This document shows, in pieces, positions 11,183-23,189 of a stretch of DNA of 64,000 bases. A program made the position numbers and the translations under genes. The notes under the pieces are model-generated. The model did no database searches. It saw only the letters and a program-made list of their open reading frames with translations, and was not told where the DNA came from. This DNA is from Rhynchosporium graminicola. Lineage: Eukaryota > Ascomycota > Leotiomycetes > Helotiales > Ploettnerulaceae. The number at the start of each line of letters is the position of its first letter. Position 1 is the first letter of the stretch. The stretch spans positions 62,001-126,000 of the forward strand of contig FJUW01000004.1 in NCBI GenBank assembly GCA_900074885.1. The letters are read 5' to 3'.

Positions 11183-13294
11183 TCATTCATTCAACACCCA
11201 CCGCTTATCCACCTCCTTTGCCCCCACCCTCTTCGCAACACTCTCTAACGTTCCCTTGATAGCAGCCGCCGGTCTACCCGGAAATTTCTTCTTCAAGACC
11301 TCGATCAAGCCCACTTTACTAAGGTCAGAGCCTTGGATTGCGGCTCTGAAAGCTGGGATGTCGTCTACTGACAGTGTCTTCTTCGGCTTAGAATCTTTAG
11401 ATGTGGGTGTGGATACAGATTTTGTAGATTGTTGGTGAAGAGTTTGGGGCTCTGGGGGAAGAGGAGTGGATGTAAGTGACGTGGGAGTTTGGGCTTTGAT
11501 GTAGTCGTTGCTGAGAGTGTGAGAAGAGGTAGAGGATGCTTTGGAAAAGAGACTGTTGATGTTGGCGGATGTGGATTTCATGGTGTTGAGAGGGATGCGA
11601 GGTGGTTCCATGGCTGTTTTTGTTGTGACTGGAGGGCCCCAATAGGCCGTCGACAAGGGATCGATAGATTTGAGATTTGGATCTAAGGCCTTCATTAGTC
11701 TTATATTTCAACAATGGAAATAAGTGCACTTACCAAGAATGACTTCCATCCGGTAAGCAATCATCTTGACGTTCACATTTCTCCTCTTCCTATCCTCCCA
11801 ACAGAGTCCCGTAGACACCGGCTCCAAATCACCTTGTAAAACCAGTCTCCTATTGTTGGCCATCTCATCATTCTCATCGTCAAGGAAATCATCCATATCT
11901 TCATCGTCACCAATTTCTTCTTCCTCGTCTCCTTCGCTCTTCAGATCCTCGGCATCTTCGTCATCTTGGACCCATTCCGCTTCACTGTCGTAATCATAGT
12001 CTGTGTGTGGAAGGTCTCTTCGAGTCGGATTTCTAGCCAGTCGTGACACGCCTGAAACAGGTCGGCCAGTATATGTGCCTCGATACGGTGGTCGAACATC
12101 CTCCTGGAAATGCAAGATTTTCATGGGTACGCTCTTCAGTAGATCGCCCGTCCTGATGATTTGCGAGTTCTGTGAGTCGGTGGTAAGGTCGATAGGTTTA
12201 GCAGAATTGCCAGAATAATGATCAGACATGATTTCTCGTACTGTTACGCATTTTTTACCTCGAGGCACGGCGTGAGGTGATGAAGTGTGCAGCAGAGTAT
12301 GTGGGTCGAAAGACCTGACTCTGCCTGGACTCCTGTTTCCAAGTAAATAGCTATCGATCAGATTCTCGATGGCGCCAATAGATTCCTCTCTCCGCACAAA
12401 TTTGCTCGTGGGTGCTACCGTGACATGGTCTTGAAGGAAGAAATCCAAAAACATCTCCTCGTAGGCAGACTTGCTACTTGTCTTCACCGAACTGTCGGCC
12501 GCATCAATAATGTTCGACGACTGTGGAGCTGGACTCATCGAAGCCCTAGCCTTCGGATCCAGACTCGAAGCTCTCGGGCGTGATGTCGTGGGAATACTGA
12601 AGAATTTGCCCAGTTTCATCTGGCCCCTCTCCTTCTTCTTCTTTTCCTCCTCGGCTTTCAACTTCTCCTCTTCCTTCTTCTTACGCTTCTCCTCTTTAGC
12701 AGCCTTCTCGACTTCTGCAGCAAGACGCTTCTCCTCCCTTTCGACCTCTTTCTTCTTCTTTTCCGCTTCCTTCTCTGCAAGTTTCCTAGCCTTCTCATCT
12801 GCGATAGCCTGCTTCTCAGCATCCTTCTTCGCCTTCTCCTCCGCTCTCTCCCTGTCCTTGAACTCCTTGTTGATCCGCTTCAGCTCCTTCTCCTGGAATG
12901 AAAGCTTCGTCTTCTTGGGCGGTGGGGGCAACGAGCCATTCATAGCTGCAAAGGCCGAGGGGGACTGTCCGTCTGCAGCGACTGGTAGACTGGCCCTACT
13001 TGGAGATTGATCTCGCGCAGGCGTAGCACTCCCAGCATCAGTCAACTCGCCTGTCGAGCTTCTCGCAAGACTGCTCGCTCGTTCTCGCTTGATATTGGCA
13101 TCTACACTGACAGGAGGTGTGAGCAGCGATTCCGTGGTGGTGGTTATCTTCTTCTGCACTTCTTCCTCGGCAGCGAGTCTTTCCAGGAAGTCCGGGGGAC
13201 AAGTAAAAGGCTGTTGAAGTTCCTGGGGTTCTGGCTCCTCCTCAAAACTTGTGTGATCCCTCTTTCGAGAGTGAGGGGAGTCTGGGCAAGACAT
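11183..13294 (-). CDS. RLF2: Chromatin assembly factor 1 large subunit (CAF-1 p150 / Cac1), 686 aa, 2 exons
   Basis: Exons are 13294-11734 and 11682-11183 with a 51-bp intron (GTAAGT..TTAG, phase 1). CAF-1 deposits H3-H4 behind the replication fork by binding PCNA. The protein shows the family order: a long Lys/Glu/Arg-rich helix at residues about 126-223, a PCNA-interacting box QMKLGKFF at 225-232, the conserved block HFQEDVRPPYRGTY near 395-408, the acidic ED domain about 433-476 (starting YDYDSEAEW) and a C-terminal winged-helix domain (VDDIPAFRAAIQGSDLSKVG, ending RVGAKEVDKRWVL). The open frame extends further upstream but only from a TTG; the first ATG is at 13294. The acceptor at 11683 is chosen because it joins MEVIL to DPNLKSIDPL in frame. 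Confidence 0.93.
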
Positions 13295-14459
13295 CGTGGA
13301 AGGACACGGTCGGCGGTGTCTTTGTTCGGCAGGCGACAATGCCTAGCGAGCGAGGTTCAAGCTCAGGTGTACTAGGTTTTCAATTGCATCAATCGAGTGA
13401 TAAAAACGAATGTAGGTCTCGTCTGCCTCTTCTCTATGGACATTCGATATTGTGGTGTTGAAGCTCCCGTGTGTATGGCGATGTGTGTGGAGTTGGGACG
13501 CGACACAGCGCGTTCTCGGAAGGAAGGACAGTGGTTTCGTGTTTCCGGAGGGAGGTGGGACCCACAAAACCCCCATGTCTATCCTAGCACGACCTCAATC
13601 AGGGTAAAGACCTCGACATGAGGTCTACTAAATATAGAACATAACATAACTCGTGCTTAAATTTCGTCAGACATCCATATCTTCCGAATAGGCGGATTCT
13701 CAATAGAATATAAAGGAAACAAATGCGAAATGACATCTCAAAAACATGAAGCACACATGCAACTGCGTCTATTCCGTCTGTTTACACACAGTTACGTAGG
13801 AAAGACAAAGAAATGTCGATTCTGCGCGAGGAAGGGTCGACGAGGGTCTGTTACATGATATTTTACTTACGTGATGAAGGGCGTGTGTCATCTTAGAGTG
13901 AATGGGAGAGACGGAGGATAATACGGACGTTAAATATTGTTGTTGTGAACCGGACAATTAATACGTCGCAAATACTCAAGCAAAGCCATTTGATATCAAA
14001 GGCGAAGGAAGATCACTGTAGGTTGAAGACAGTGAAGCAGCATACTGATCTCTCTGTCATGAAATTCTGTCTGGTCCATCTCGTTCGAGTGTTTGTATTA
14101 TTTCGTATTCTGTCTCCCCTCCATATTTCAACGCAATCTCCCCGATGTGGACTCTCTCTCCAGCGTCCTCTTCGCTCATGTATACCAAAAGCACAATGCC
14201 GCTGAAACGAGCGAGGCTCTATGCTTATCCAAGCCAGCTCAGCCGAGCACTTCCCCTCTAAGTAAGAAGAAAGTCGAAACCCAACCCATCAACACCCCTT
14301 TCAGACCAGTAGGCCCATCCAAATTAATATTCGCCCAACGCCGCAAATGCAAGTGCGAATTCATGAGCCGTAGCTCATCTGTACTCCCTGCCCCTCTCAC
14401 TCTTCAAACTCAAAACGAAAGTGGTATATCCTCCTTTGCCTGCCTGCCTGCCTGCCCCT
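13295..14459. other. Intergenic: RLF2 upstream region and 3' flank of next gene
   Basis: No gene seen. Both neighbours are on the minus strand, so the left part should hold the RLF2 promoter. Short frames at 13945-14205 and 14093-14518 have no domain or codon pattern that I would trust. Confidence 0.4.
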
Positions 14460-15605
14460 CTAGTCACTATCCGCATCCGGATTCGCTATATACAGCCGTC
14501 CAGCACTCATCGTCATAGTCCTATCATCCACACTCCCCCTCCTTCTCAACTCGTCTGGATTCTTCACACTCTTCTCCCTCGTAACAGTAGCCTTCATCAA
14601 ACTATTACTCGCGAGTCTAGCGGCGTCCGCAGTATTCAATTCACCCACGGCATCCGCTCTCTCCCCACTACTTCCACTCCCCGCACTCCTCGTTCCATCC
14701 CCATTGCTCTCAACAGCGAAATAATCCTTAGCACGCTGATGCGTAGCAGGCACGGGCGTCTCCCCTGCTTCCGCCACATCATCCATAGAATCCTGTCGTT
14801 CGCCCGGCGGGGTATTGCCTGAACTCCATCTCCCACCCGTAGAAGATTGTCTCGAGTACGTGAGTCCGCGTTTGCCACTTCCCACACTACTCCTCCCACT
14901 GCCAGTCCTCCGATGATGTGTTGCTCCTCCGTAAGCCACATTCCCACTATCGGCATCATCATCACTATCTCCTCCTTCGACCTCACTGGCACTCAACCGC
15001 ATGGGCACTCCTCCCACACCTCCCACCAGATCCCCAGGACTGTAGCCCATAAGCCCAGCTTTGCCATGATGGCGTATCTTCGCTGTGACTCTATTGCTGC
15101 CTACTAGACTGCCTGATCCACTGGTTGAGATTCTGCCGACTGAGGGCCCGCCGATGACTTCCATGGTAGCTCGTATCTTGGCAGCTTTTTGCTGGGCGAG
15201 GAGACGAGGGTCTTCGTGTTGAGCTCTATCGCACCAGACGGTGGCTTTTTGTTTCCTCATCAGGGCGACGTAACTAGAGGGTTGCAAACCACCAGATCTT
15301 GAGGACGTCGAGCGGCGGAGATCTTGAGATGTTTGGCGGTAGGGAAGGGGACCAGTGCCACCACTTCCTGTGGTTGAGTAGGTGGCATTGGAAGGGGTCC
15401 TCCGCGAGGTGTAGTTGTGTACTTGCATGTTGTTGGGGTACAATTGCTGTGGTTGCGGAGGAGGGTATTGGACAGTGGGGAATATATTCGAGGACTCCGT
15501 TCGACTGCGGCTGTGTGTGTAGAGTTCGGGGTGTTGCAGATGGGACTGGGATTGAGGACCTTGATATCCTGATGGCATGGGCTTTCTATGAACCTGGGAT
15601 GCCAT
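14460..15605 (-). CDS. Conserved fungal protein of unknown function, 381 aa, Ser/Gly-rich
   Basis: Single exon. The open frame continues 39 codons upstream of the ATG at 15605, but only from a non-ATG codon. The N-terminal 100 residues are Pro/Gln/Ser/Tyr-rich. A conserved-looking core of about 60 residues follows (SYVALMRKQKATVWCDRAQ, then AKIRATMEVIGGPSVGR and NRVTAKIRHHGKAGLMGYSP). The rest is Ser/Gly/Arg low complexity, closing with a tail that looks conserved (KNPDELRRRGSVDDRTMTMS, then AGRLYIANPD). No signal peptide or membrane segment. I do not recognise a named domain. The RRGS sites suggest phosphorylation by basophilic kinases, which is inference. Confidence 0.8.
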   Translation of the reverse strand: MASQVHRKPMPSGYQGPQSQSHLQHPELYTHSRSRTESSNIFPTVQYPPPQPQQLYPNNMQVHNYTSRRTPSNATYSTTGSGGTGPLPYRQTSQDLRRSTSSRSGGLQPSSYVALMRKQKATVWCDRAQHEDPRLLAQQKAAKIRATMEVIGGPSVGRISTSGSGSLVGSNRVTAKIRHHGKAGLMGYSPGDLVGGVGGVPMRLSASEVEGGDSDDDADSGNVAYGGATHHRRTGSGRSSVGSGKRGLTYSRQSSTGGRWSSGNTPPGERQDSMDDVAEAGETPVPATHQRAKDYFAVESNGDGTRSAGSGSSGERADAVGELNTADAARLASNSLMKATVTREKSVKNPDELRRRGSVDDRTMTMSAGRLYIANPDADSD

Positions 15606-16327
15606 TATGATGAAGGGACTACTCCGTAAAAGTATGTGGTGAATCCAGACGGGGTGGGTAAGAGGATGGATGGATGGCGCGTTGCAAATTGCTGGCCGGG
15701 GAGCAGGCCTAGCTAGGGTCAAGAATTAATTACCTTGCTATCGTTCGTGGTTGACGGGCCGCTAGAGAGACTCAGTTTCTGCTCGATGGCGGCTGCTAAG
15801 GACGACGGACGGACTGGTAGCCAGCCAGCCACCTTACGACGGAAGTAATGAAGGATGCAGTAGCCTCGCGATCACTGGGATTGAGCTACGGTAGATGAAA
15901 CCGAGGGTTAGAGAGTTTAGGTGAGGCGTGGTTGAGTTTGGCGTGGGTTGGGTGAGTGAGTGTTCGCGGTTCGGCAATGTTACTGGCTCCTCGATTTCGC
16001 CGACGGAGGTGGGGGAATCAGGAAGTCAGTCTAATGGGACGCGGAGAAACCGGACCGGACTATTGAAGTTGTTCGAGATAGAGAGCTCGGAGGATGAGGG
16101 GAGATGAGAGCAGAGGAGGAGGAAATTGATGTTCGAGGTTAGGGCCGCGTAGGTTTGAGATGAAAGAGGATGTAAGTTGAGCTGAAAGAGGATCACGACG
16201 AGAAAGAAAGGAGATGGAAAGGAGAGGAGAGGAGAGGAGAGGAAAGGAAAGGAAAGGAGGAGGGGGAAGGTGAGAGGATGAAAGGGTGAGTGAGGCTGAG
16301 GGTCCTGAGGGTTCCAGTGTGAATGGG
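15606..16327. other. Upstream region of the 381-aa protein gene
   Basis: No coding feature seen. The plus strand becomes purine-rich at 16200-16270 (runs of GGAGA/GGAAA), meaning a pyrimidine-rich tract upstream of the minus-strand gene, as is common in fungal promoters. Confidence 0.35.
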
Positions 16328-16778
16328 GTGAGGTGAGGTGAGGTGAGGTGAGGTGAGGTGAGGTGAGGATCCGTGCAGCAAGCAACTTCCAGCCTGGCAA
16401 GGGTCAGGTTCAGGTTCAGATTCAGGTTCAGGTTCGGGTTCGTTCCACTTCCAATCCCAGTTCCCGACCAAGACCAAGACCAAGATTTAGATCAAGGCCA
16501 ATGCCAAGACCTAGCAAGACCAAGCCAGACGAGGCCAAGATACTAAGTAAGACCAAGATCATGACCAAGACCAAGACCAAGACCAAGACCAAGACCAAGA
16601 CCAAGATTCCTGTTCAGGACGAGCTGGGGGATGCAGGTGTGGCGTGGGATCCTGGAGCGTTGAAGCGTGGGAACGTGGTCTGAAGCGCTCGTAGTCAGAT
16701 GCAGTATGGTTAAATGAACGGAGATACTTATATCCTGGGTACTACACTACACTATACTATACTATACTATACTCCGTA
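16328..16778 (+). repeat. Cluster of four simple-sequence repeats
   Basis: GTGAG x10 lies at 16328-16377, imperfect CAGGTT units at 16404-16441, GACCAA units at 16466-16485 and x7 at 16563-16604, and ACTAT-type units at 16741-16778. The 6-bp repeats create open frames with Lys-Thr repeats that are not convincing genes. Confidence 0.9.
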
Positions 16779-19294
16779 AGATGATAGATAGAATAACAAT
16801 GCACAAACAGGACGTTAGATCCAGACGACAGCGCTACGATGATGTACTTACTATATGATAGGAATAACCCGACAACGTGTATGATCCTTGGATGCGTATT
16901 CGCTGGGGTTACGTTTCGTGTTTCACCACGGAGTACTTTACATTACCTGGAGAAATGGGAGTCCGGAAGTATAACCAACTCCAAGGGGGAATCCGTAACT
17001 GGAAACTCTATCTAATTCTTCCTGCTTGGGATCGTCCGTTATCTTATCTATCATTGACGGGGAGGCCGAGTGAAGCTTGAGAAGCACATCATACAGTAAG
17101 GCATCTTGCGCAATAGTACCGTACCAGCATGACAAAGCAGACAGACATACAATTGAAAGTCTATCTATCGGCATCGCAACCTTTCCTTACGAAGCACGAA
17201 AGTCAGTAGGCAAGCAAGTATGTAATCTATCAATGCAAAGCAGAGTACCATTTTCAGAAGGAAACAAGCGGTGATAACCGACAATTCAACACCACATAAC
17301 CTGATACAGACAGAAGCCTCGGATAGAAATGGATATGCGTCAAAACAAATATACCTGGCTCACTTGCAGCAAGTGTATAGAAGTCTCCACTCTCATGCGA
17401 TTTCTCACTCGTCTTCTCGGCTTCAACAGCCTGGATAAGTAGACATACATTGGCTGCAGACGCGATGCACACCGCATGCAGCCTCAGATAGCGGCGGTCA
17501 AGTTAGCCAGCCAGCCTTGGCCTCAGCTGGGCTTCCTTTCTGAGCAGTCGGAATTCGCGTATCTGGTTGGCGCGTTGGGAGGGTGTGATGGATTAATCAA
17601 GCCTCTGGATCAAGCCTCGTAGGATTCATCAATACACGCGTTCCGAAGAGTTGCAGGGTGCGCGTTGTTGATGTCGGGATTCGGTACGCACAATGCAATG
17701 CAAATGCATTTCTGAACTGAACTGAGCTGAGCTGAGCTTGAGAATATCGCAATGATTATACGATCGCTCGATCTCACTATGCTAGCTACTACTGCCATGT
17801 TGGATTGAGTGCCGTCAGTAAGGTGCTCGCTCAACTATCGCTCTTAGGCGCGCTCCCATGCCCAGCTTCAGATGAGGCTGGCTGGCTTGTTAATGCCAAA
17901 CTAACGAAGCCAACTCATGTCAACTTTACGTGTTGCGAATAGCTTCAATTCCCTTCCTTGGCTCTTCAAACACGGCGTACGTCACAGATATACAACCAAC
18001 CAACTCAGTTTGATCACGTACGGAAGTACCCAATGTAACGGTACTACCGATTAGTATCCACCTTGCCTTATCGACCGCTCATGCCTCCGTCTCTTATGCC
18101 ATTACCAAACGAGACCCGTCTTTATAGACATGGCGCGTCTAGTATGACATTTCGCGCCGGGAACATTCCAAGATTTCGCAAGCTTCACCATCACCCACCG
18201 TTTCCCTTCAACTTTCCAGCCTACCAAGTTCCAACCGATCTATGGCCCCATCCATCTCCACAAAACATTCCATACCTATCGCATTGATTTTCCATCTCCT
18301 CACCTCAGGGCAGTCAGTGAATGGGCAATATTGTTCATGCACATCCGCTTACAATCCTCGCTAGGTACCTATCTATGTATTGTATAAAAATGTACTGACG
18401 TAGCTATGTACCAGTAACATCCACTAAAACACGGCTCGCGCTCCTCACTCGGCACTATTCATTCAACACGCCACCATTAATTCTCTCGGTGTAGCCGGAT
18501 CGCGAAAAGGAAAAGTCGATGCATGTGAAGTGATACAGAGAATGGAATGTTGCGAATCACAAGCTGAACCTTGAGCTTGATAAATGCACGAGCAACTGAC
18601 AGCGATACGTGCATTGAGGTATATTTATTACTTGTATAAGGTAAGTTCCTCCCGACAAGGCTTCATTGGAGCTGAGCTGGATGAGGGCTTTGGCGGCAGG
18701 TCTGGACCTTGCCCCTCCTACTTATATCATCCTATGCAGATTTCGAGAATTCCGGAGTATCGATACTTTACCACACATGGCATGGTGTAGACGGGACTCA
18801 CGCTCTGGTGTTTATCTTGACAGACATGTTGCAACCATCTACCTGCCTCCGTACCGACGGTAGAAAAGAAACTCAATCACAAGCTTTCCTCTCAATATCC
18901 TCCCACATCTCCCATCTCCATATGCAAGTCCATATCCAACCAAGTCCAGCTCCATCTCCCAAATATCCCGCGAACCCTCCTTCGAGCCTCCTGCCTTGAA
19001 AGCTCTCCGTTCTCTTTCGGTACCGAACTTCATTCAACCTTGAGAGCATGTGCATGCACGCAAGGCGATAAAAGGCAATCTTTATTATACATTCTCCTTC
19101 CACTCCCTTCCCAGCCTTGTGCAATCAATATTGCGTTCGAATCTCTTACTTACTATCTACTCACCCCTCTTTCTGATCTCGCTACCAAACTCTGCTACCC
19201 CTCCCCTCCTCTGCATACACCCAACACGTTCTCGCCCGCGTCGCGAAATCGAGGAGGAGTCTAGATTCCTGTTCCCCGTTCTCGAGTATCATAG
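16779..19294. other. Gene-poor region, 2.5 kb
   Basis: Composition is host-like and not RIPped. I find no frame above about 75 codons with domain-like content. From about 18900 onward the plus strand is C/T-rich with ATAAAAGG at 19066, which fits a promoter for the small gene that follows. Confidence 0.35.
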
Positions 19295-19626
19295 ATGGCT
19301 ATAGTACACAATGATACTCTGACTCTTGGCTCTAGCTCGAAGACAGACTTGCTCAAGCTCGAGTGGCAGCGTCTGAAGACGTCACGGCATGTGAGTGACA
19401 CGCAAGGCATCTGAGCTCAACATCTTTGACATTCTATTCATGTGCATGTGGGCAAAATCGCAGCCTTGACTCGAGCAACTGTCGTAATCATTTACTTTAG
19501 GGCAAAAAGCGCCGCTTCAATGCCAGCATCGCCGCCTCCGCCGCCGCTCTGAGGCTAGACAATACCGAAGACGGCCAGAAACTGCTAGAAGGAGGGATTT
19601 CCCCAAGGCCGAGGGTCAGCGCCTGA
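19295..19626 (+). CDS. Candidate small two-exon protein, 73 aa
   Basis: Exon 1 is 19295-19390 (32 codons), the intron 19391-19500 (GTGAGT..TTTAG, 110 bp, phase 0) and exon 2 19501-19626 ending in TGA. The product begins MAIVHNDTLTLGSSSKTDLL, has a basic patch at the junction (GKKRRFNASIAASAAA) and ends SPRPRVSA. Support: a good donor and acceptor in phase, GC-rich third positions in exon 2 (GCC GCC TCC GCC GCC) and a pyrimidine-rich promoter-like upstream with a TATA-like ATAAAAGG. No signal peptide or membrane segment. I do not recognise the family. The KKRR patch could bind nucleic acid or act in nuclear import, which is speculation. It could still be a chance frame. Confidence 0.55.
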
Positions 19627-20640
19627 GGCGTGGCAGTATTGTATTTTGAGATGTGTAGAGGCCAACACTAGCAAAGATCATGACTGCGTTGGACAGAAGA
19701 GTTTGTTCCACTGCTTCCTCTGACCGCACAGTGCAAGCAATTCTATACCCCGCCCATCGCTCTGTCTTGCTGGTTAGCTTCAATTGCTTACAATACTCAC
19801 CCCTCCACAACGCCGTTGAACGCAAAGCAACATTTATCATCTGATATCAACCTCTCAATCCATCTTCAAGCCCAATCATCTCGAAACTGTAACGTACCAG
19901 GCAACCCTATCGTCGGAAAATCTCTCATCACACATCTCCCCTCCTGTACCGACTTACCGATAGATAAACACATTGCTCGAAACCCAAGATTTCTTCTTTT
20001 AATCCCCATACTGTAAAACATCTGATCTTATCATCCCCCCCCCACCTCCCCCGCAGATTATTCATCAGCCTCTCGCATGCTACGCGATGCGTACCGACTG
20101 GTTGCCAGGGTTACGTATCTAGGAGCCAGCACTGTAATGGTACAGAAAGCACATGTAGCGCAAGTCACAGTATCACCTCTATCGGTCGCTCGCACGTAGT
20201 ATCGCAGACCGACCTGAGGCCATCTCACTCTCAAACTCCCAATGACAACGATTCGCCAGTGAGCGACAGTAGAAAAGTACGTCCTCGTCGAAAGAAACCC
20301 CTAAGCAGAATCAGAATCAGAATCAAGCTCGAACTTCCCGCCCCATTAGTCAACGCAAGGTAGAGTCTTCATCGAGATCATCAAGGTGCGCGTTCGGGAT
20401 CTTTGTATTCCTACAGTGCCTAAGGCATGAGTTGCTACAGAAATTATTACATGACTGCTACGTACCTAGGTAAATAAATAATTAAAATAAACAAACAAAT
20501 AAACAACGTTAAACAACGTCTTCTAGTGCTGCACGCAACCGAGGACGTCTTATCTCTCTTGAAAGGTCAGCCAGCTCCTTCCATCCCCTGTAGAACTCCC
20601 GACCGGTCTCCCACTCCTCCCCCAGTTCAAAACGCGACAC

Positions 20641-20898
20641 TTATAAAAGCCCATGTACAATAAGTAAGAAAACCGGCCATGCATAGATGCATTTCATATA
20701 GTCCGTAGCTAGCTCCTCACAAGCCAGGAACAAACAGTACAGCAGACAGGACAGCAAGACATAGAGTCCCGCAAAGGCTCGAGCTATATCTGAAAACTCT
20801 CGCTCGCCTGGCACAGTGATCCTGGGCGCCTTATGAAGCCCGACATTTTTTCGAATGTAGATTAGATTGATTCTGTCTTGGCTTCCCTCTCTACGCAT
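20641..20898 (-). CDS. Doubtful small membrane-protein frame, 85 aa
   Basis: An uninterrupted ATG-to-stop frame. The second half has two hydrophobic segments (AGLYVLLSCLLYCLFLA and AWPVFLLIVHGLL), which would make a small two-span membrane protein. No homologous family recognised, no splice support, and a frame of this length is expected by chance in 6 kb of non-coding DNA. Confidence 0.2.
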   Translation of the reverse strand: MRREGSQDRINLIYIRKNVGLHKAPRITVPGEREFSDIARAFAGLYVLLSCLLYCLFLACEELATDYMKCIYAWPVFLLIVHGLL

Positions 20899-21530
20899 TC
20901 AAGATCAGGGAATTTTTTGATTGACGTGAGACGAGGCGGAGCCAAGGGGATCCGTCTTTTGATAGCAGAGATGTCCTTGAGAGTGACCAGCTACTAAACT
21001 TATGAAATCCTCGTGTCTCTTGGGAAATGCTCCAAGGGGGGGTTTCTTTTTGGCGGGGCTTTCCGGCGACACGTTCGCGATTCGGACTCTTGGATTCGAC
21101 ATACTTCCCACTCGCGAGGTATTGCTCCAACCTCCTCTAGTTACTTGATGGGTTTAAATAGCTCACACTTCTTCCCTCACCGGTTACGAATCGACCTCTT
21201 CTTTCAAGGATCAATCGGCATCTTCGAGTTATTAGGCTCGATTACTCGTAGGGCATATTGTATCTTTATCTCTCCTCTGTTCACGGAGTACAAGTCTAGG
21301 CAAGACGGCTGCTGAGCCGAGAAGTTCTCTTGCCGGGAAAAGAACACCCTGTGGTCAAATCCCTCACATCAGCGGGGTCCTCGTCATAAAAATTAGAATT
21401 AAAATTAAAACGAGCCCGCGGATTGTATAGAGAGCCTCAGTGGAAGTTCTGTGTCTTTCCGAAAGGTAGGATAGAGTAGAGAATAGGCAGAGAGAAGAGG
21501 TTTGCTGCATCTTCAACCGTCCCGCGTGAA

Positions 21531-21550
21531 GCGAGCGAGCGAGCGAGCGA
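21531..21550 (+). repeat. (GCGA)5 microsatellite
   Basis: Five tetranucleotide units, perfect. Confidence 0.9.
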
Positions 21551-22716
21551 CTCTCTTTTCTAGCTAGCCGGATTTGTTTACTTGGCCTGGAATGGATTGG
21601 AATTTGATGGGTTTTAAGACGGTCATGAATTGTTTCTTCTATCACTGTGTCGGCTGTACGAGTGCCTAAGAGCGCCTCTTATCTCCAGGACTGTACATTT
21701 GCGTATTTTGTATCTATCCGCGAAAATTGTTGTGTTGTCAATAAAGGGCCACAGGCCTGGTTTTGGGAAAACCAAGTGTGAGGCTCGGAATCCACGGGCT
21801 AAATGGAGCACTTTCGCGATTCTGGATATGGATAGTCTTCTTTTTTTTTTATCAGAATGGGTGGTTAAGCTTTTTCTTCGCAATGAAATGCGTTCTTTTG
21901 GAAGCTCGAGCTGGCTGGAGCTTCATGTCAAGCTGTTGTAGCATTGATACAGAGGCATTGCCAGTACGTGGGATGAGAGAAGGCCGAGGAGATTGGCGAG
22001 CGTGATAAGCATAGGAAGATAGGGAAGCAAGAACTGATGAGGGTGGGAGTAGGGAGGTGTCTTAAGAAAGTCAGGTAAAAGGAGAGAGATGATATGGGTG
22101 TATGAGGCGAAAGTATCATGAGAGGAATTTAGTAAAGAAAAAGCCGAGAGTCACGTCGAGAGGGGAGGTTGAGGTACTACTTTATCCGCGTGATAATTTT
22201 CGAGAAGTTGATATTTTTTCTGGGGAGATCGAAGGACTTGACTAATGTTTATGATCGAAGGGTAGATAGGAGAAGAGGGACACGATACCTACACGGACGA
22301 GCTAGGTTCTAACAATTTAGGAGGTGGGTCTATTTCGTCCTCGGTAAAATCTGAGCTTGTCATGAGTTCTTATAATGGGAATTTATAACAATTGGACGAA
22401 ATTCGAGCGAGTACTTTTGGAAGTTAGAGCTCTGTGGGAAAAGACAGAATTGCCAGACTTTTACTCAGGTCGGGACAAGTTTACCACACTTTAGTATACT
22501 GTAGCATGTGGACAGAGTTCCCTTACTTTTCTCTTCAGAACTTGATTTTAGCGCTCTGAGAGGAGGCTGAAAACCTTTGGAGCTGATTTTCTGAATGAAA
22601 GGAAGCTGAATAGCGTAAAATCAGAGTACAATTCGACTGTGAAGCAAGAGAGAGTATTGTCGCTGTATATTTAATTAACTAACCGATATTAAAGACCCTA
22701 TACTAACTATTTACTT

Positions 22717-22857
22717 CTACTTCCAGACTGGCCGATTTTTTCCCACTGTAGCCTTTCTTTTCTCCTTCTTCGCAGTTTTCTCCACTTGAAGCTCTCTGAA
22801 TTTGATGTCGTCAACCTTCTGTCTAGCCTCTGATGGCTTCCTGTTCTGAAGCTGGTG
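22717..22857 (-). pseudogene. C-terminal fragment of an unknown Lys-rich coding region
   Basis: About 46 codons ending in TAG at 22717-22719. The peptide is strongly charged (ARQKVDDIKFRELQVEKTAK, then KEKRKATVGKNRPVW) and looks like the basic tail of a transposase or coiled-coil protein. Upstream of 22857 the frame meets stops. It lies just outside the copia insertion, so it may be debris of another element. Confidence 0.3.
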
Positions 22858-22982
22858 TGAAAGTCCTTATTATGCTAGTATTCTAGCAGATAGTTCAACG
22901 AACTATGATATCATTAAGCAATACCTGACCCGGGATAATGAGCAGAGAGTATTACGGTGTAGTCAACAGCATTGTTTAAAAC

Positions 22983-23189
22983 TGTTGGTCCATAGTTGTT
23001 GGTCCATAGTCACGTGTTAGTCGAGTATCTGCGCCGGGGTTTAGCCGGCCGGATATATCTCCCTTACGGAGTCTCGACTACCTAGGAAAACCAGCTACGA
23101 TATAACAGATAATACTACTACTATTATCACTGTACTTTAGCTCACGCAGACTACTTGATTATACGTACTACGACAGAGTAATACTAATA
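22983..23189 (+). repeat. Copia 5' LTR, 207 bp
   Basis: Starts TGTTGGTCCATAG. This 13-bp unit is repeated after a single T, so the LTR opens with a short direct repeat. It differs from the 3' LTR by transitions only in the parts compared (for example GGTCC versus AGTCT). Confidence 0.92.

Larger units (their letters stand above)
19627..22716. other. Gene-poor region, 3.1 kb
   Basis: Mostly no recognisable gene. It contains a doubtful 85-residue frame (20641-20898), a GCGA run at 21531-21550 and AT-rich spacer near 20470-20520. The composition is not RIP-like. Transcribed non-coding RNA cannot be excluded. Confidence 0.35.

Noticed and set aside
12471..13010. Plus-strand 179-codon frame rich in Phe and Ser
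   Set aside because: It is the antisense shadow of the Lys/Glu-rich helix of CAF-1.
16328..16606. Tandem short units resembling a CRISPR array
   Set aside because: Units are 5-6 bp with no unique spacers; the genome is fungal. These are microsatellites.
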